Below are positions 10,031 to 20,033 of a DNA stretch of 64,000 bases, one piece after another. How positions within the stretch are numbered: position 1 is the stretch's first letter; every line of letters starts with the position of its first letter. The stretch spans positions 186,001 through 250,000 of the forward strand of contig NZ_CP011518.2 of NCBI RefSeq assembly GCF_000972785.3, written 5' to 3'. The notes beneath the pieces were generated by a model that made no database searches, was not told where the DNA came from, and saw only the letters and a program-made list of their open reading frames with translations. The stretch is from Pandoraea oxalativorans. GTDB lineage: Bacteria > Pseudomonadota > Gammaproteobacteria > Burkholderiales > Burkholderiaceae. A program made the translations under genes and the position numbers.

Positions 10031-11068
10031 ATGAGAGTGATCCAGCGCGACTTTCTGATGCCGGCTCACGCTGCCGGGACGCAACAATGCCATGCCTCAA
10101 CGCTCATCGCGTTGCCCGACGGCGATCTTCTGGCGGCTTGGTTTGCCGGGCCGGGGGAAGGGCGGCCGGGTACCGCGATTTGGCTGAATCGGCGACATGA
10201 CGGCCAGTGGCTCGCGCCGCGGCGGGTGGTGGCGAGCGATAACGCCGCGCACTGGAACCCGGTCCTGTTTCGTTTCCAAACAGAGGTGTGGTTGTTTTTC
10301 AAGACGGGGGCCAGTGTCCATACGTGGCGCACCCACTGCGTCAGGTCCGGCGATCTTGGCCGCACATGGAGTGTGCCGCGCGAGCTGGTTCCGGGGGATC
10401 CTCTGCCGCGGGGGCCCGCCAAGAACAAACTCCTGATCACGACAGCGGGTCTCTGGGTCGCGCCGGGGTCGATTGAAACCGACGGGCATTGGGACGCGTT
10501 CGTGGACCGCTCGTCTGACGAGGGGCGGAGCTGGAGCCTCTCGCCGGTGCCGCTCGTCCATCGGCGCAGCCGCCCGGCCCGGGCGGCGGCACGGTGGCCG
10601 GGACTGCATCGCGGGGTCTTCTGGCACAAGGATGTCACGCGGGTGTTGCAGTGGGACGGGGTGATTCAGCCCGCGCTGTGGGAGTCGTCGCCGGGCCGGC
10701 TGCATATGCTCATGCGTAGCACGCGCGGCCGGCTCTATCGATCTGACTCCGCCGATCATGGCCGGACGTGGTGTGAGGCCTATGCGACGCGGCTGCCGAA
10801 CAACAACAGCGGTATTGACCTGGTCAAAACGGACGCAGGGAGCTTGGTGCTTGCCCACAATCCGGTAAAAGGCAACTGGGGCGCGCGTTCCCCGTTGACG
10901 CTGAGTACTTCGGCCGATAACGGCGAGCACTGGACGGAGGTGCTGGAGATCGAAAGCGGCGAGGGCGAATTTTCGTACCCGGCGTTGATCGGTGTGGGCG
11001 ACACGCTGTATCTGACTTACACGTGCAAGCGCGAGAATATCGCGTTCCGGGCGCTGTGCGCGGCGTGA
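10031..11068 (+). CDS. Sialidase-like BNR/Asp-box protein (345 aa)
   Basis: The protein carries four Asp-box repeats of the S-x-D-x-G-x-x-W type: SGDLGRTW, SSDEGRSW, SADHGRTW and SADNGEHW. These are the hallmark of the six-bladed propeller in the exo-alpha-sialidase (BNR) family. The family cleaves or binds terminal sugars; whether this member removes sialic acid cannot be read from the sequence. There is no signal peptide, so it is cytoplasmic unless exported by another route, for example the T3SS. The start ATG follows a GGGGG stretch. Neighbours are non-coding on both sides, so it is probably transcribed alone. Confidence 0.75.
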   Translation: MRVIQRDFLMPAHAAGTQQCHASTLIALPDGDLLAAWFAGPGEGRPGTAIWLNRRHDGQWLAPRRVVASDNAAHWNPVLFRFQTEVWLFFKTGASVHTWRTHCVRSGDLGRTWSVPRELVPGDPLPRGPAKNKLLITTAGLWVAPGSIETDGHWDAFVDRSSDEGRSWSLSPVPLVHRRSRPARAAARWPGLHRGVFWHKDVTRVLQWDGVIQPALWESSPGRLHMLMRSTRGRLYRSDSADHGRTWCEAYATRLPNNNSGIDLVKTDAGSLVLAHNPVKGNWGARSPLTLSTSADNGEHWTEVLEIESGEGEFSYPALIGVGDTLYLTYTCKRENIAFRALCAA

Positions 11069-11567
11069 CACGCGGGCGCGCCCGGGCGCCGCGCCGGCAG
11101 CGTTGCGGTGGGGTCGCGCCCCCCGTTAAACGCGGCCGGTGCGGACGCCGCCCGGATGGCCGGCGGGTTCCGCCAAAGCTCCACCGGTTCCGGCGGCACG
11201 CCGCCGGCCGGCCCATGGAAGCAGGCCGCGCGGCCCGCCGGTCCGCAGGGAATTCGACCCGCCCGGCGATGTTCGGGCCCGTCGAAACGTGAGAGAACGG
11301 CTTCCCACGGAGCACCGGAAGCCATGCAGAAGCGCCGATTCACGCTAGCGCGGACGCACGGATGCACGGATGCACGGTGCGCGCCCAAGCTTTCACGACC
11401 GGGCCATGGGCCTGCTTCGCCCGCAGGGCAGCGTAAGCGGCATCGTTTCCTGCAATGGCCGCCGTGTCGTGGCGTCAACTGAGCCACCTGCGCCTACCGA
11501 AACGCGTGCCGTCGCGCCGAGGGCAACCATGGCCCGACGGCGAATTTCTTTACGAAGGTGACCCCAC
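11069..11567. other. Intergenic region
   Basis: No gene supported. I see no copy of the T3SS promoter element before the Fic gene. Confidence 0.5.
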
Positions 11568-13226
11568 ATGCCAACGATTCAGCCCCGCGGAATTTGCGCC
11601 AAGATGACGCGCCTCGCGGTCGACCAGACCACGGCGCGCCACCCCAACGCGCTGTCCCTTGAGGATAACCGGTTCGAGAACACCAATACCGAGGCGTTTC
11701 GGCGCCACCTCGGACTGGTGGGCCCCGCCAGTGAGTACTTTGTGCCGCTCCCCCAGGGGCCCGAGGTGGCGCCCCTGACGCCCGAGGCACTGGCCATCGC
11801 GGGGCGGCCGAGCGCCGGGCTACGGGTGCCGACGTCGCCGGCCGACCTGGGCCCCTTCGTGATACCGCTGATCTTCGGCGTAGTCCCCCCCGAGGCCGAT
11901 CGCCTTGGCGAGCGCGACACCGAGCGCCCCGTTGACGCCGGACTGGGCCATCTGGGCCAATGGCCGGCGGGTAGGAAATCCCTTGGACGGGGGGTCGACA
12001 GTGCGAGTCGGTCAGCGGCCCCCGAGGTGCCCTGGGAGCGCTCCCTCACCTCGCCGGTCGCGGGGCAACCGGTCCCGGAAGCGGTGGCCGTCTTGGGGCC
12101 CTTCGGGGTCCCGCTGCTCATCGACTCGGGAATGGCTTTCTTTGATCTCGATTACCGTGCCTACAACGCGGACATGTTTGAGGATGAGCCGGGCTACGTG
12201 GCCGGGTTTTTCGCGGGTATGAACTATGTGGAATCCCCCCTCTTTGACATCACGCGGTTCGAATGCGTGAAGCGGTTGTATGCCCTGGTGGCACCGCATA
12301 CGCGGATGTGCATTCCGGTGGACGCGTTCGTGGTGACGCGCGTCGACCCGCCTGATGAGGCGGCGCGGCAACATCACCTGGAACAATGCGCGAACGACAG
12401 CATTCAGTTTGATCACACGCACCAACAGCTGCTGCTCAAGACGAAGTTGGGTAACGTCAGCGTGCATGCGTTCAGGACTGACGCCGACGCCGCCCAGAAA
12501 GAGCGCTTTCTTAAGCGGCTGGACACCCAGCCGAGCACCCTGGCGGACGCCGACGCATTGGCGCGCTTGTTTGAGGGGGCGGCGACACGGCTGCGTTACG
12601 TGAGCGCGACACGCCGCATCGCGCATTTTGCCAAGCATGGCCCCGGCTACGCAGAGGCCTATTTCCCCGGGCATCGCCTGCCCGATGATTTCGCCGCGTG
12701 TTCCCACCCGCCCCCGGGCGACCCCGCGCCCCGGCGGATCAAGATACGCACCTTCGACACGGGCACCGCCCCTTTCGTCGTGACCTGCTATCGGGACGAA
12801 AGGCATATCCGCAACTTATTTGAGCACAAGCTCAAAAAATTCCGGATCGCCAGGTTGGCGTTGTTCCCCGCGCGAACGCAAATGGCGCTGATCGCCGGGT
12901 TCGTGGCGGAAATGGTCAATGCGCATCCCTTCACCGATGCGAACAACCGCATTTGGACCCAGATTATATTGAATCACCTGTTGCGGCGCTGCGGTCAGTC
13001 CGAGTCGATCCTGGCGGTGCCCAATGGCTTCGCCGCCGTGGCCCGCTACTATTTGAACCGCTACCGACCGCATGCCGCCCTGCCTCCCGAGCCCACCTCC
13101 ACTGACTTCCTCAACGCGCTGACCGATGCGCTGCTCGCCATCGAGGACGGCCAGCGCTACTACCAGGCCCTGCTCGATCGGGCGCGGGCGGCGGACGGCT
13201 TTGTCGCGCCGGATCGCTGGCTGTGA
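11568..13226 (+). CDS. Fic-domain protein, candidate T3SS effector (552 aa)
   Basis: The C-terminal third contains a Fic core motif, HPFTDANNR, at residues 453-461, matching the H-P-F-x-x-(G/A)-N-x-R consensus. The histidine deprotonates the target hydroxyl and the arginine binds the nucleotide phosphate. Enzymes of this family transfer AMP or related groups to host or bacterial proteins. No typical inhibitory helix motif ((S/T)xxxE(G/N)) is evident near the active site, although one elsewhere cannot be excluded. The first 350 residues are unlike known Fic partners I can recall and are proline-rich around 50-180, which could hold a secretion signal and a targeting region. The ribosome site (GAAGGTGA) lies just before the ATG. 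The island context suggests a translocated effector, which is inference. Confidence 0.75.
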   Translation: MPTIQPRGICAKMTRLAVDQTTARHPNALSLEDNRFENTNTEAFRRHLGLVGPASEYFVPLPQGPEVAPLTPEALAIAGRPSAGLRVPTSPADLGPFVIPLIFGVVPPEADRLGERDTERPVDAGLGHLGQWPAGRKSLGRGVDSASRSAAPEVPWERSLTSPVAGQPVPEAVAVLGPFGVPLLIDSGMAFFDLDYRAYNADMFEDEPGYVAGFFAGMNYVESPLFDITRFECVKRLYALVAPHTRMCIPVDAFVVTRVDPPDEAARQHHLEQCANDSIQFDHTHQQLLLKTKLGNVSVHAFRTDADAAQKERFLKRLDTQPSTLADADALARLFEGAATRLRYVSATRRIAHFAKHGPGYAEAYFPGHRLPDDFAACSHPPPGDPAPRRIKIRTFDTGTAPFVVTCYRDERHIRNLFEHKLKKFRIARLALFPARTQMALIAGFVAEMVNAHPFTDANNRIWTQIILNHLLRRCGQSESILAVPNGFAAVARYYLNRYRPHAALPPEPTSTDFLNALTDALLAIEDGQRYYQALLDRARAADGFVAPDRWL

Positions 13227-14359
13227 TCCGGCATGGGTGCCCGACACGGCCGTGCCCGCGCCGCGCACCCCGTGTGCACGCCGGCGCGCCGTGCGCCTGC
13301 GCGCGCTCCGGTCGGTGCCGGCGTGTCGGCCCCTGTGGGGGGCCGAGTTCGTCGGCCCCGGGACGCGCGACTGTCGGCCGGGCAGCGGGCACGCGAGAGC
13401 GGCGGGCCGCGTCGCTCGCCGCCGGCGACACGGGCGGGATATGGCGCGGACCCGCCGCGCCCGCCCCGCGCCACCTTGCGTCGGCGCGTGACGGGATTGT
13501 CCGGGCGCGCCCGCGAATCGCGCCCGGGCGCTCCCGCGGCACCGTCAGTGACGCTCGCCCGTGAGATGGCGCGTGTCGCTCAATCGTGCGGCGTCCATCG
13601 GCAGCCGCGCTTCGCCGCGCACATCCGCACTGGCGCGCGCTTCACCGGGCCGTAAGCCCCCCGGCAAACCCACCCCCCTGGCGAGGGCCGGCGATTAAGG
13701 GGCGCCGACGTCCGACGATGCGGCGGCAACCGTTCGATCTCACCGGCTGTTTGCGTCGGCCGACGCGTGCGTGCGCGCGTGCGTCAAATAGACGTAGGGA
13801 TTGGAGCGGTTCAGTTGTCGCGCGCGGATCCACCTCATGATCGCCGCCCCGCGCCGGCCCGCCCGCGCCGAGCCGGCAAACAACCCCTTGCCGTGTGCCA
13901 TGGCGCACGTGCCGGGGAAGAGCCCCTCCCGGGTTGTGGCCCATCAAGCGTTCGCCGCGACGCCGTCTCGCGCGCCTGCCTGTGCCTGCACTTGGTTCGC
14001 ATGGCCCCGTGATCCCCTTGGCGTCTCCGGCGCAAAGGTCAAGCGGGTCATTGCATGACGTCAGTCGATTTCCGATGAAAACTCCCCCCTCAAAGGGGCC
14101 GTTCGGGGGGCACGTCAATCACCCGAGCCACGGCGCGCGCCGTCGATTTCCCGCCCCGGGTCCGCCGCGGCCCCCGGCGCCAGGTCTGCCCTGTCCGCCC
14201 TGTCCGCCCGGCTGCGCGCGCTTGACTTGCGTGAGGCACACGCGGGGAGCGCCGCACGCGCGAGACTCGCCCATCGCTGCGCCCAACCCGACGCGCGGTT
14301 CCGTCAGCCGCGCCTCACCCTGCCGGCTGGCGCGATTTGCGCACCGGTTCATCCCGCCG
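13227..14359. other. Intergenic region
   Basis: About 1.1 kb with no supported gene on either strand. Confidence 0.45.
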
Positions 14360-15715
14360 TCAAGACATCTGCGTGTCCTGCGTATTCTGCGTATTCTGGG
14401 TGTCCTGCGTGTCGCTTCGGCGAGCGTTGAGCACCCCGTTAAGCGACACCGCCACCAGGGCGGCGAGAACCACGCCGCTGTGCAGCAACGGCGCAAGACT
14501 CGGCGGGAAAAATTGGAAGAACTTTGGAGCAAACGCAGGCGTCATTCCGATGCCGACGCTGACCGCCACAATCCAGGCGTTGGCGGTATTGCGTTCGTAG
14601 TCCACCTTCGCGAGGACGCGGATTGCGGCCACGCAAATCATGCCGAACGTGATCATGCTTACCGAACCCAATACATACACAGGCACCGCGGCGATGACGG
14701 CTGCGAGCTTCGGAAACAGCGCCAGCACCACCAGGATCCCGGCCGCCGTGGCCGTGACGAATCGGCTTCGAACCCCCGTCGCAACGAGCAACCCGACGTT
14801 CTCGGCATAGGTCGTGTAGGGAAACACGTTAAAGACTGCCGCCAGTGCCGTACCGAGTCCGTCAGCACGGAAGCCCCTGACGATGTCCCGCCGCCTCACC
14901 TCGACCCCCGTCAGTTCACCCAGCGCCATGAACACCCCCGCCGTTTCCACCGTATTGACCAGCATCACAACGCACATCGCCACGATGGACCACGGCTCGA
15001 ATTTGAGGCCCGCCAGATGGAACGGCCGCACGATCTCCAGCCACGGCGCTTGCGCTACGCCGTCCAAGGTGGCCAGCCCCCGCGCCACACACACGATCAT
15101 GCCCGCCGCGAGTCCGATCAGAATGGCAACATTCCTGACAAACCCACGGCCGAACTTCAGTAGCGCCATCACCACCAACAACACACCGAAGGCAACGCAG
15201 AGATAGGTCGGGCTACCGAAATCCGTCACGCCGGCGCCCCCCGCCATCCAGTGCGCGCTGATATCGAGCAACGACATTCCGATGGTGAGCAGAATGCTGC
15301 CGATGACGACAGGCGGAAACAGATACCTCAGACGTCCCAGCAACGGCGCCAGCACGATGCACAGCAGGCCCGAGACCAGCATCGCGCCAAAGACGCCGGC
15401 GAGCCCCAGGTTGGGATCGCTGCCGATGGCGAGCATGGCGCCACTGCCGGCAAATGAGACGCCCATCATCACCGGCAGTCGAATACCGAAGCGCCCCACT
15501 CCAAGTGACTGGACCAACGTGATCAGCCCGCCGACCAACAAGGCGGCGCTGATCATACCGGCGATTTGGTCGGCGGGCAGACGCAGCGCTTCTCCGATGA
15601 GGCGCGGGAACGCGACCGCCGAGGCCGACATGACGAGTACGTGCTGCAGTCCGAGCAGAACCATCTTGCCGGGCGATGACAGCGGGTTCAACGATGATGC
15701 GGCGTTTGAGTTCAT
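14360..15715 (-). CDS. Nucleobase (xanthine/uracil-type) cation symporter, NCS2 family
   Basis: An inner-membrane carrier with 12-14 hydrophobic segments that imports a purine or pyrimidine base with a cation. The first segment has the LGLQHVLVM pattern with the conserved Q-H pair of NCS2 permeases, and NTVETAGVF matches the family's conserved acidic segment. Length (451 aa) is normal. The start at 15715 (MNSNAASS) is preceded by GAGAG; a second ATG at 15727 is in frame. The last 17 residues (DTQDTQNTQNTQDTQ) come from a short 9-bp tandem repeat, so the C-terminal tail length may vary. The nearby CDA-fold deaminase on the same strand suggests purine salvage. The exact substrate is not determined. 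Confidence 0.85.
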   Translation of the reverse strand: MNSNAASSLNPLSSPGKMVLLGLQHVLVMSASAVAFPRLIGEALRLPADQIAGMISAALLVGGLITLVQSLGVGRFGIRLPVMMGVSFAGSGAMLAIGSDPNLGLAGVFGAMLVSGLLCIVLAPLLGRLRYLFPPVVIGSILLTIGMSLLDISAHWMAGGAGVTDFGSPTYLCVAFGVLLVVMALLKFGRGFVRNVAILIGLAAGMIVCVARGLATLDGVAQAPWLEIVRPFHLAGLKFEPWSIVAMCVVMLVNTVETAGVFMALGELTGVEVRRRDIVRGFRADGLGTALAAVFNVFPYTTYAENVGLLVATGVRSRFVTATAAGILVVLALFPKLAAVIAAVPVYVLGSVSMITFGMICVAAIRVLAKVDYERNTANAWIVAVSVGIGMTPAFAPKFFQFFPPSLAPLLHSGVVLAALVAVSLNGVLNARRSDTQDTQNTQNTQDTQMS

Positions 15716-15727
15716 CGGGTCTCTCAA

Positions 15728-16169
15728 TCGGCTTCGTGTCGCAACAAGGCCAGCCCCCGTTTAAGGCCCTCCGGACGATCCGAACCTGAGCTCCGAGAGG
15801 CGCTGATTCGCGCGCCGGACCGCACGCGCAAGCGAAGCGGAAGATCCGGTCGGTTTGTTCCGAGGTTCCGCGGTTCCAAGGTTCCGTGGTGCCATGGGTG
15901 AGGGGCGCGTTCCCGGTATCGACTTCGGTCAATGCACACGTCGAACGCAGGCAGTGTTGGGCTGAAGGTCGTCGGGTCTGCCCGTTGGCTTGCCACGTCG
16001 TGCCCCGGGGAAGCCGTCCGCGTCGGTGACAGCGGGACGGCCGCGTGCCCGCCGGCCCGCCAGCCAGCCGCTTTCGGCGACGCACGCGTGGACAGCCGGG
16101 TTTGGACGGCCCGTGTGACGCCCCGCGCGTCGCTTCGCGCCGCCTTCGGGGGCCGGCGCGCCGAGCGTG
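15728..16169. other. Intergenic region
   Basis: No gene. A degenerate 9-bp direct repeat (ggttccgag / ggttccgcg / ggttccaag / ggttccgtg) lies around 15860-15892. Confidence 0.5.
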
Positions 16170-16676
16170 TCAGCGAGTTGCCCAGAACTCGCGCTGCACC
16201 GCGGCTGCCTGCTCCGCTATTGCGGACACCGGACCGATCACCTGAACCGCCTTCTGGCCGCAGGCGAAGACGTGCCGGCACGGCAGGTTCATGGTCGGAT
16301 TCTCCGCGTGCGCACCCGTCTGCTCAAGCAGCGACGCCTCGGTCATGCCGAACACGATGCGCCCAATATTCGCCCAATACGCCGTGGCGGCGCACATGCA
16401 GCATGGCTCAACCGTCGTGTAGAGGGTGCAGCCCCACAGAAATTCGGCCGTGAAATTGGTTGCGGCGACGCGCGCCAGGGTGGCTTCGGCGTGGTTCACG
16501 GTGTCGATGTTGCACTGCTCGAGCAGCACCGTTTCCTGGTCGGGCCCGACTAAGACGGCCCCAAACGGGTGATGCCCCAGCGATACCGCTCGACGCGCCA
16601 CTTCATTGGAGCGCGCCAGGTGCCGCATGATCTGGTCCTGGCTCGGCTCCAGACCTTGCGCGGGAAATGGATTCAT
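16170..16676 (-). CDS. Nucleoside/guanine deaminase-like protein, CDA fold (168 aa)
   Basis: The zinc-site motifs are intact: HAE at 62-64 (zinc histidine and proton-shuttling glutamate) and PCCMC at 91-95 (two zinc cysteines). This arrangement belongs to the guanine deaminase / TadA branch of cytidine-deaminase-fold enzymes, which hydrolyse an exocyclic amino group. The extended C-terminal half with conserved aromatic residues is more like free-base or nucleoside deaminases than TadA, but the substrate is uncertain. The start at 16676 has a strong AAGGAG 5 nt upstream. It is co-oriented with the NCS2 permease 440 bp downstream, consistent with uptake and deamination of a purine. Confidence 0.8.
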   Translation of the reverse strand: MNPFPAQGLEPSQDQIMRHLARSNEVARRAVSLGHHPFGAVLVGPDQETVLLEQCNIDTVNHAEATLARVAATNFTAEFLWGCTLYTTVEPCCMCAATAYWANIGRIVFGMTEASLLEQTGAHAENPTMNLPCRHVFACGQKAVQVIGPVSAIAEQAAAVQREFWATR

Positions 16677-17317
16677 GATTTCTCCTTGATGGGCGGTGCG
16701 GCGCGTGCAGGCCTTATGCCCAGCCGCCGGTGAGGCCCCCACGTGCTGACGAATCGGGTCGCAGACGGACGTTGAACCCGGCGGTACGGCGCGTGCCAAA
16801 AAAGCGCCGGCCGACGCCGGGCCTACCTCCACTCGTGGCGACCGCCGCGCAGGATCCAATTTCTTTTATCGCGCGCCGCCATGACGACGTTACCCAGCAA
16901 CGTCGCCGGTGTCCACCTGCGTGACAGCGATGCACGGCGTGTTCCATTTTCCGCATGTTTCGCGCCGAAATACGAAAGGGGGGCGCGGCGGATGATGGTA
17001 TTTGTCGGCATCGCGGGTGCTTGTCCGAGAAACGGTTTTACGGGTGCCGCATGCCGGGTCGCACGGCGCGTGAACCCGTTGTCGTTGACGCGGCTGCCGA
17101 CAGTTGCGTGAGGCTAACGGCGATCGTGCCCCGCCTGTCGCCGGCCGGCGTGCGGCACCCGGCGTGACACTATGCCGTCGTCCTTTGAACCCGTTAAGGA
17201 AAACCCAAGGCTTGGGTCGCGCACTGTTGCGACATGGGACGACGGCGGCCGTGCGGGGAGCGCTTTTTATCGGTCTTCGTCACAGGGCGCCGTCAAGCCC
17301 CCGGGTACGACAAGATT
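16677..17317. other. Intergenic region
   Basis: No gene recognised before the left end of the IS3 remnant. Confidence 0.45.
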
Positions 17318-17376
17318 TGAAGCGCCCCGGGTTTTGCGCCGCCGCCCAATCTTGAGAGAGGGGAGAGAAGGGAGCT

Positions 17377-17709
17377 ATGGACACCACCAAAAAGAAGACC
17401 CTGAGGTTCTCGCCGGAAGTGCGTGAGCGTGCGGTGCAAATGGTGCTGGAACATCAAGGCGAGCGTGAGTCGCGGTGGAAAGTGATCGCCGCGATAGCCG
17501 CGAAGGTGGGCTGCTCGGGCCAGACGCTGCGTAGCTGGGTGCGCACGGAAGCGCGGGTCCGGAGTTTGCGTCCCGGCACGAGCACGCAGCTGCAGGAACG
17601 CATCCACGCGTTGGAGCGCGAGCTGTGCGAGCTTCGGCAGGTCAACGAAATCCTGCGCAAAGCGTCAGCCGAGTTCGCACAGACGGAGCTCGAGCGCCGA
17701 TCGAAGTGA
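17377..17709 (+). CDS. IS3-family transposase OrfA (110 aa)
   Basis: A helix-turn-helix DNA-binding subunit: RFSPEVRERAVQMVLEH, then WKVIAAIAAKVGCSGQTLRSWVR, then a leucine-zipper-like C-terminus (LQERIHALERELCELRQVNEILRKASAEFAQTEL). This is the standard OrfA of IS51-type elements and looks intact. In functional relatives a -1 frameshift near its end joins it to OrfB. Here OrfB is destroyed, so the protein cannot transpose the element on its own. Confidence 0.85.
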   Translation: MDTTKKKTLRFSPEVRERAVQMVLEHQGERESRWKVIAAIAAKVGCSGQTLRSWVRTEARVRSLRPGTSTQLQERIHALERELCELRQVNEILRKASAEFAQTELERRSK

Positions 17710-18040
17710 TGCGCAACGTTGCTGGCGATCACCGGCACGTCTACGAGTCGAGCGCGTTCCGCATCGTGCGCCCGAGCGCGCCCTCCGCGTACGTCAAGCG
17801 CGTGGCCCGTCGCGTTGCCGCCGGCTCGGTGCCGCCGCGGGCCCGGCGCGCCCGGATGCGCAAGGATAAGCTGCGACGCGCAGGGGCAAGACAATCGCCG
17901 GGGCTGCGCAGAAACGGTCGCCAAGCAATTGCGGCGCGACGGCATCCTCATCGCGTGCCGCACGATCGAACGGCGGAGCAAGCGCACCGGCCGGCGTGGC
18001 AGGCGCGACGGATCGAGCGACCCCTTCGTTTGCCCGTCCG
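17700..18040 (+). pseudogene. IS3-family transposase OrfB remnant
   Basis: Fragments of the OrfB N-terminus survive in different frames: IEVMRNV..., PSAPSAYVKRVARRV...PPRARRA, then VAKQLRRDGILIACRTIERRSKRTGRRG. The last matches the usual KVWRQLxREGxxVARCTVERLM segment. The catalytic DDE domain is absent. At least one frameshift and a large 3' deletion are needed to explain it. Confidence 0.7.
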
Positions 18041-18725
18041 TTTCGCCCATAAACACCTGCCGATACGGCGTTTGCCGCCGCCACCGCACCTTCTGCCGCC
18101 GACCGGCCAACCACGCGCGCTGTGCAACTCAGGTGTTGATCGGATACCATCAGCGCTCTCACACCGATAAAAAAACGGCGAGGGGGGTGAAAGGGACGAA
18201 AGGGGTGATTTCGCGTGCTGTGCGCCATACGACGGCGACTGCCCCAATATTTTTTACGGACTTCGGTCGTGACGCCGGCGCCGCCCCATGACAATGCCGC
18301 AACGCGCCAACCCCCCGGTTGGTTTTCGCCGGTACCCGCTGTCAGAAATATCCGCGTGTCTTTACCGTTCGGCGGCCGCCGACATCCCGCCATGGGGGCT
18401 CGGGGCGCCATCGGAGCTTCAGGGCCGGGCGTTACGGGCGGGCACCGTCGCTTCCTCTCGGGGCGCACGTGCAGCCCGCCCGACCGCAGGGCCCCCGAAA
18501 AAGCGATCGCGGGCGGTGAAAAGTCTCTCACACGCTTGCCGTGGTAGGCAGCCGCAGCGGTGCGGTCTTAATATCACGGACGCCGCGCTTCGCGTTGTGC
18601 GCGAGGCGACCTCGGCGCATGGGCGTCGGCCATGTGGGGGGCAGGGCGCCCGGCGCGGTGCCGGGGGGGCGGGCCGCGCGCGACAATGTGTTGTATCAAC
18701 CTAACTCATCGCAAAGGATTCCCCG
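18041..18725. other. Intergenic region with an orphan promoter element
   Basis: No supported gene. It contains promoter-like element F (18128-18171). The short frames after it (for example from 18215) have no recognisable content. Confidence 0.45.
18128..18171 (+). promoter_or_regulatory. T3SS-type promoter element F (orphan)
   Basis: CTCAGGTGTTGATCGGAT at 18128-18145 is followed after 20 nt by GATAAA at 18166-18171. Ten consecutive bases (TCAGGTGTTG) match elements D and E. The nearest downstream gene on the strand starts about 550 bp away and is not an obvious T3SS gene, so the element may have outlived the gene it served. Confidence 0.45.
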
Positions 18726-20033
18726 ATGCCGGGTAAGACATTCATTTTTTTGCGCACTGCCGGCGCAGTCGCCCTCGCTTACTGGCTGGTGGCACTGCTC
18801 AGCGAGAGCCTGGCGCGTGCCGGTACGCAAAGCGTGCCGGTCTGGCTGGCCGCCGGGGTGGTGTACGGTGTGCTGTTGGTGGTGCGCGCGCCCCGGCGCG
18901 GTGCGGTACTGCTGGGCGCGACCGTGGCGAGCTATGCGTGGGGGCGGGTCGGGCACGGGCTCAACGCGGGCGCGGGCCTCGTGTTTGCGCTCATCGAAGT
19001 GGCCAGCATTGCCGCGGGCGTCTGGGTCGCTCAGCGTGCCGAGCGCGGGAGCCGCGCGCCGGCACGCGCGCTCAGCGCGGCCGGCTGGTTGATCGCCGGC
19101 GCGGCGCTCACCGCCGGGCTGGGGGCCACGCTGATCGCGGAATTCTGGCGCTGGCAGCAGCCCGACGTACGCTACGGTGAGGAGTGGTGCGCTTGGGCTT
19201 TTTCGACCGCGGTGGGCATCCTGCTGGTCACGCCGGTGATCGCCGTCTTCCAGGGCTTTCGCCTCAAGCGCTCGGGGGGCATGCCGATGGCGCAGTTCGG
19301 CGCGGGGGCGATCGCGTTCCTGGCGTTTGCGGCGATTGCCACGGTGGTTTTCGGCCAAGGGGTGGAGCAGCGTTTCGGGACGGTTGCGGCCAGCCTCGAC
19401 TATTTGCCGATGCCGTTCCTGTTGCTGGCCGCCATGGTGTGGGGGCCGCGCGGTGGGGCGCTGGCGATGCTCGCCGGCGCGCTGCTGGTTATCGGCTTAA
19501 CCGCGGGCGGGGGCGGACCCTTCGCGGTGGCCGACAGTTTTGCCGGCGAGGCGGTGATCGAAGTCCAGGCCTATGTGGCGGTATGGGCGGCGCTGATGCT
19601 GGTGGCGCGCGGGCTGTCGGAGGCGCAGCGCGAGGCGCGTGCCCAGGCGCTTGACTGGCGCTTGCGTTACGAGCGCATTCTCGGCGCGATCGGCGCGGTC
19701 AGCGTGGAGTTTGACGCCGTCACGGGCGCGGCATTCTGGGGCGAGCAGGCGGCGCGGGTGCTGGGCCGCGAAGTGCTGCAGTTCTCCCACGTGGGGGACT
19801 GGCACGCCTGTCTCGAGGCGTCCGAGCGCGGGCGCGCTCAAGCCGCGTGGCACGCCATCGCCCAGGGCGAGCAGTCGTCGTATCAGAGCTGTTACACGGC
19901 CAAGCTGGGCGCGCGGGTACTGACAGTGCAGGTGCAACTCGCCGGCGTGGAAGGCCCCGACGGCACGGTGGAGCGCATCGCCGGCCTGTTGCAGCCGGTG
20001 GCGAGTGTGCGCGGCGGAGGCGAACGTGACTGA
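18726..20033 (+). CDS. MASE1-type membrane sensor protein with C-terminal PAS-like domain (435 aa)
   Basis: The first 300 residues hold about eight hydrophobic segments with the look of a MASE1 sensor domain (AGTQSVPVWLAAGVVYGVLLV, YLPMPFLLLAAMVWGPRGGALAMLAGALL). A PAS-like region follows at about 320-425 (YERILGAIGAVSVEFDAVTGAAFWGEQAARVLG). MASE1 proteins normally end in a GGDEF, EAL or kinase output domain; this one stops after the PAS-like region. The downstream hydrolase gene overlaps its stop codon, so the two are translationally coupled and may act together. The signal sensed is unknown. Confidence 0.7.
   Translation: MPGKTFIFLRTAGAVALAYWLVALLSESLARAGTQSVPVWLAAGVVYGVLLVVRAPRRGAVLLGATVASYAWGRVGHGLNAGAGLVFALIEVASIAAGVWVAQRAERGSRAPARALSAAGWLIAGAALTAGLGATLIAEFWRWQQPDVRYGEEWCAWAFSTAVGILLVTPVIAVFQGFRLKRSGGMPMAQFGAGAIAFLAFAAIATVVFGQGVEQRFGTVAASLDYLPMPFLLLAAMVWGPRGGALAMLAGALLVIGLTAGGGGPFAVADSFAGEAVIEVQAYVAVWAALMLVARGLSEAQREARAQALDWRLRYERILGAIGAVSVEFDAVTGAAFWGEQAARVLGREVLQFSHVGDWHACLEASERGRAQAAWHAIAQGEQSSYQSCYTAKLGARVLTVQVQLAGVEGPDGTVERIAGLLQPVASVRGGGERD

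Larger units (their letters stand above)
17318..18040 (+). mobile_element. IS3-family (IS51-like) element, truncated
   Basis: The probable left terminal repeat begins TGAAGCGCCCCGGGTTTT at 17318, the form typical of IS51-group elements. It is followed by an intact orfA and a broken orfB. No right terminal repeat is visible, so the element looks dead. About 90 bp past the last recognisable transposase residues lies the promoter-like element F. Confidence 0.7.
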
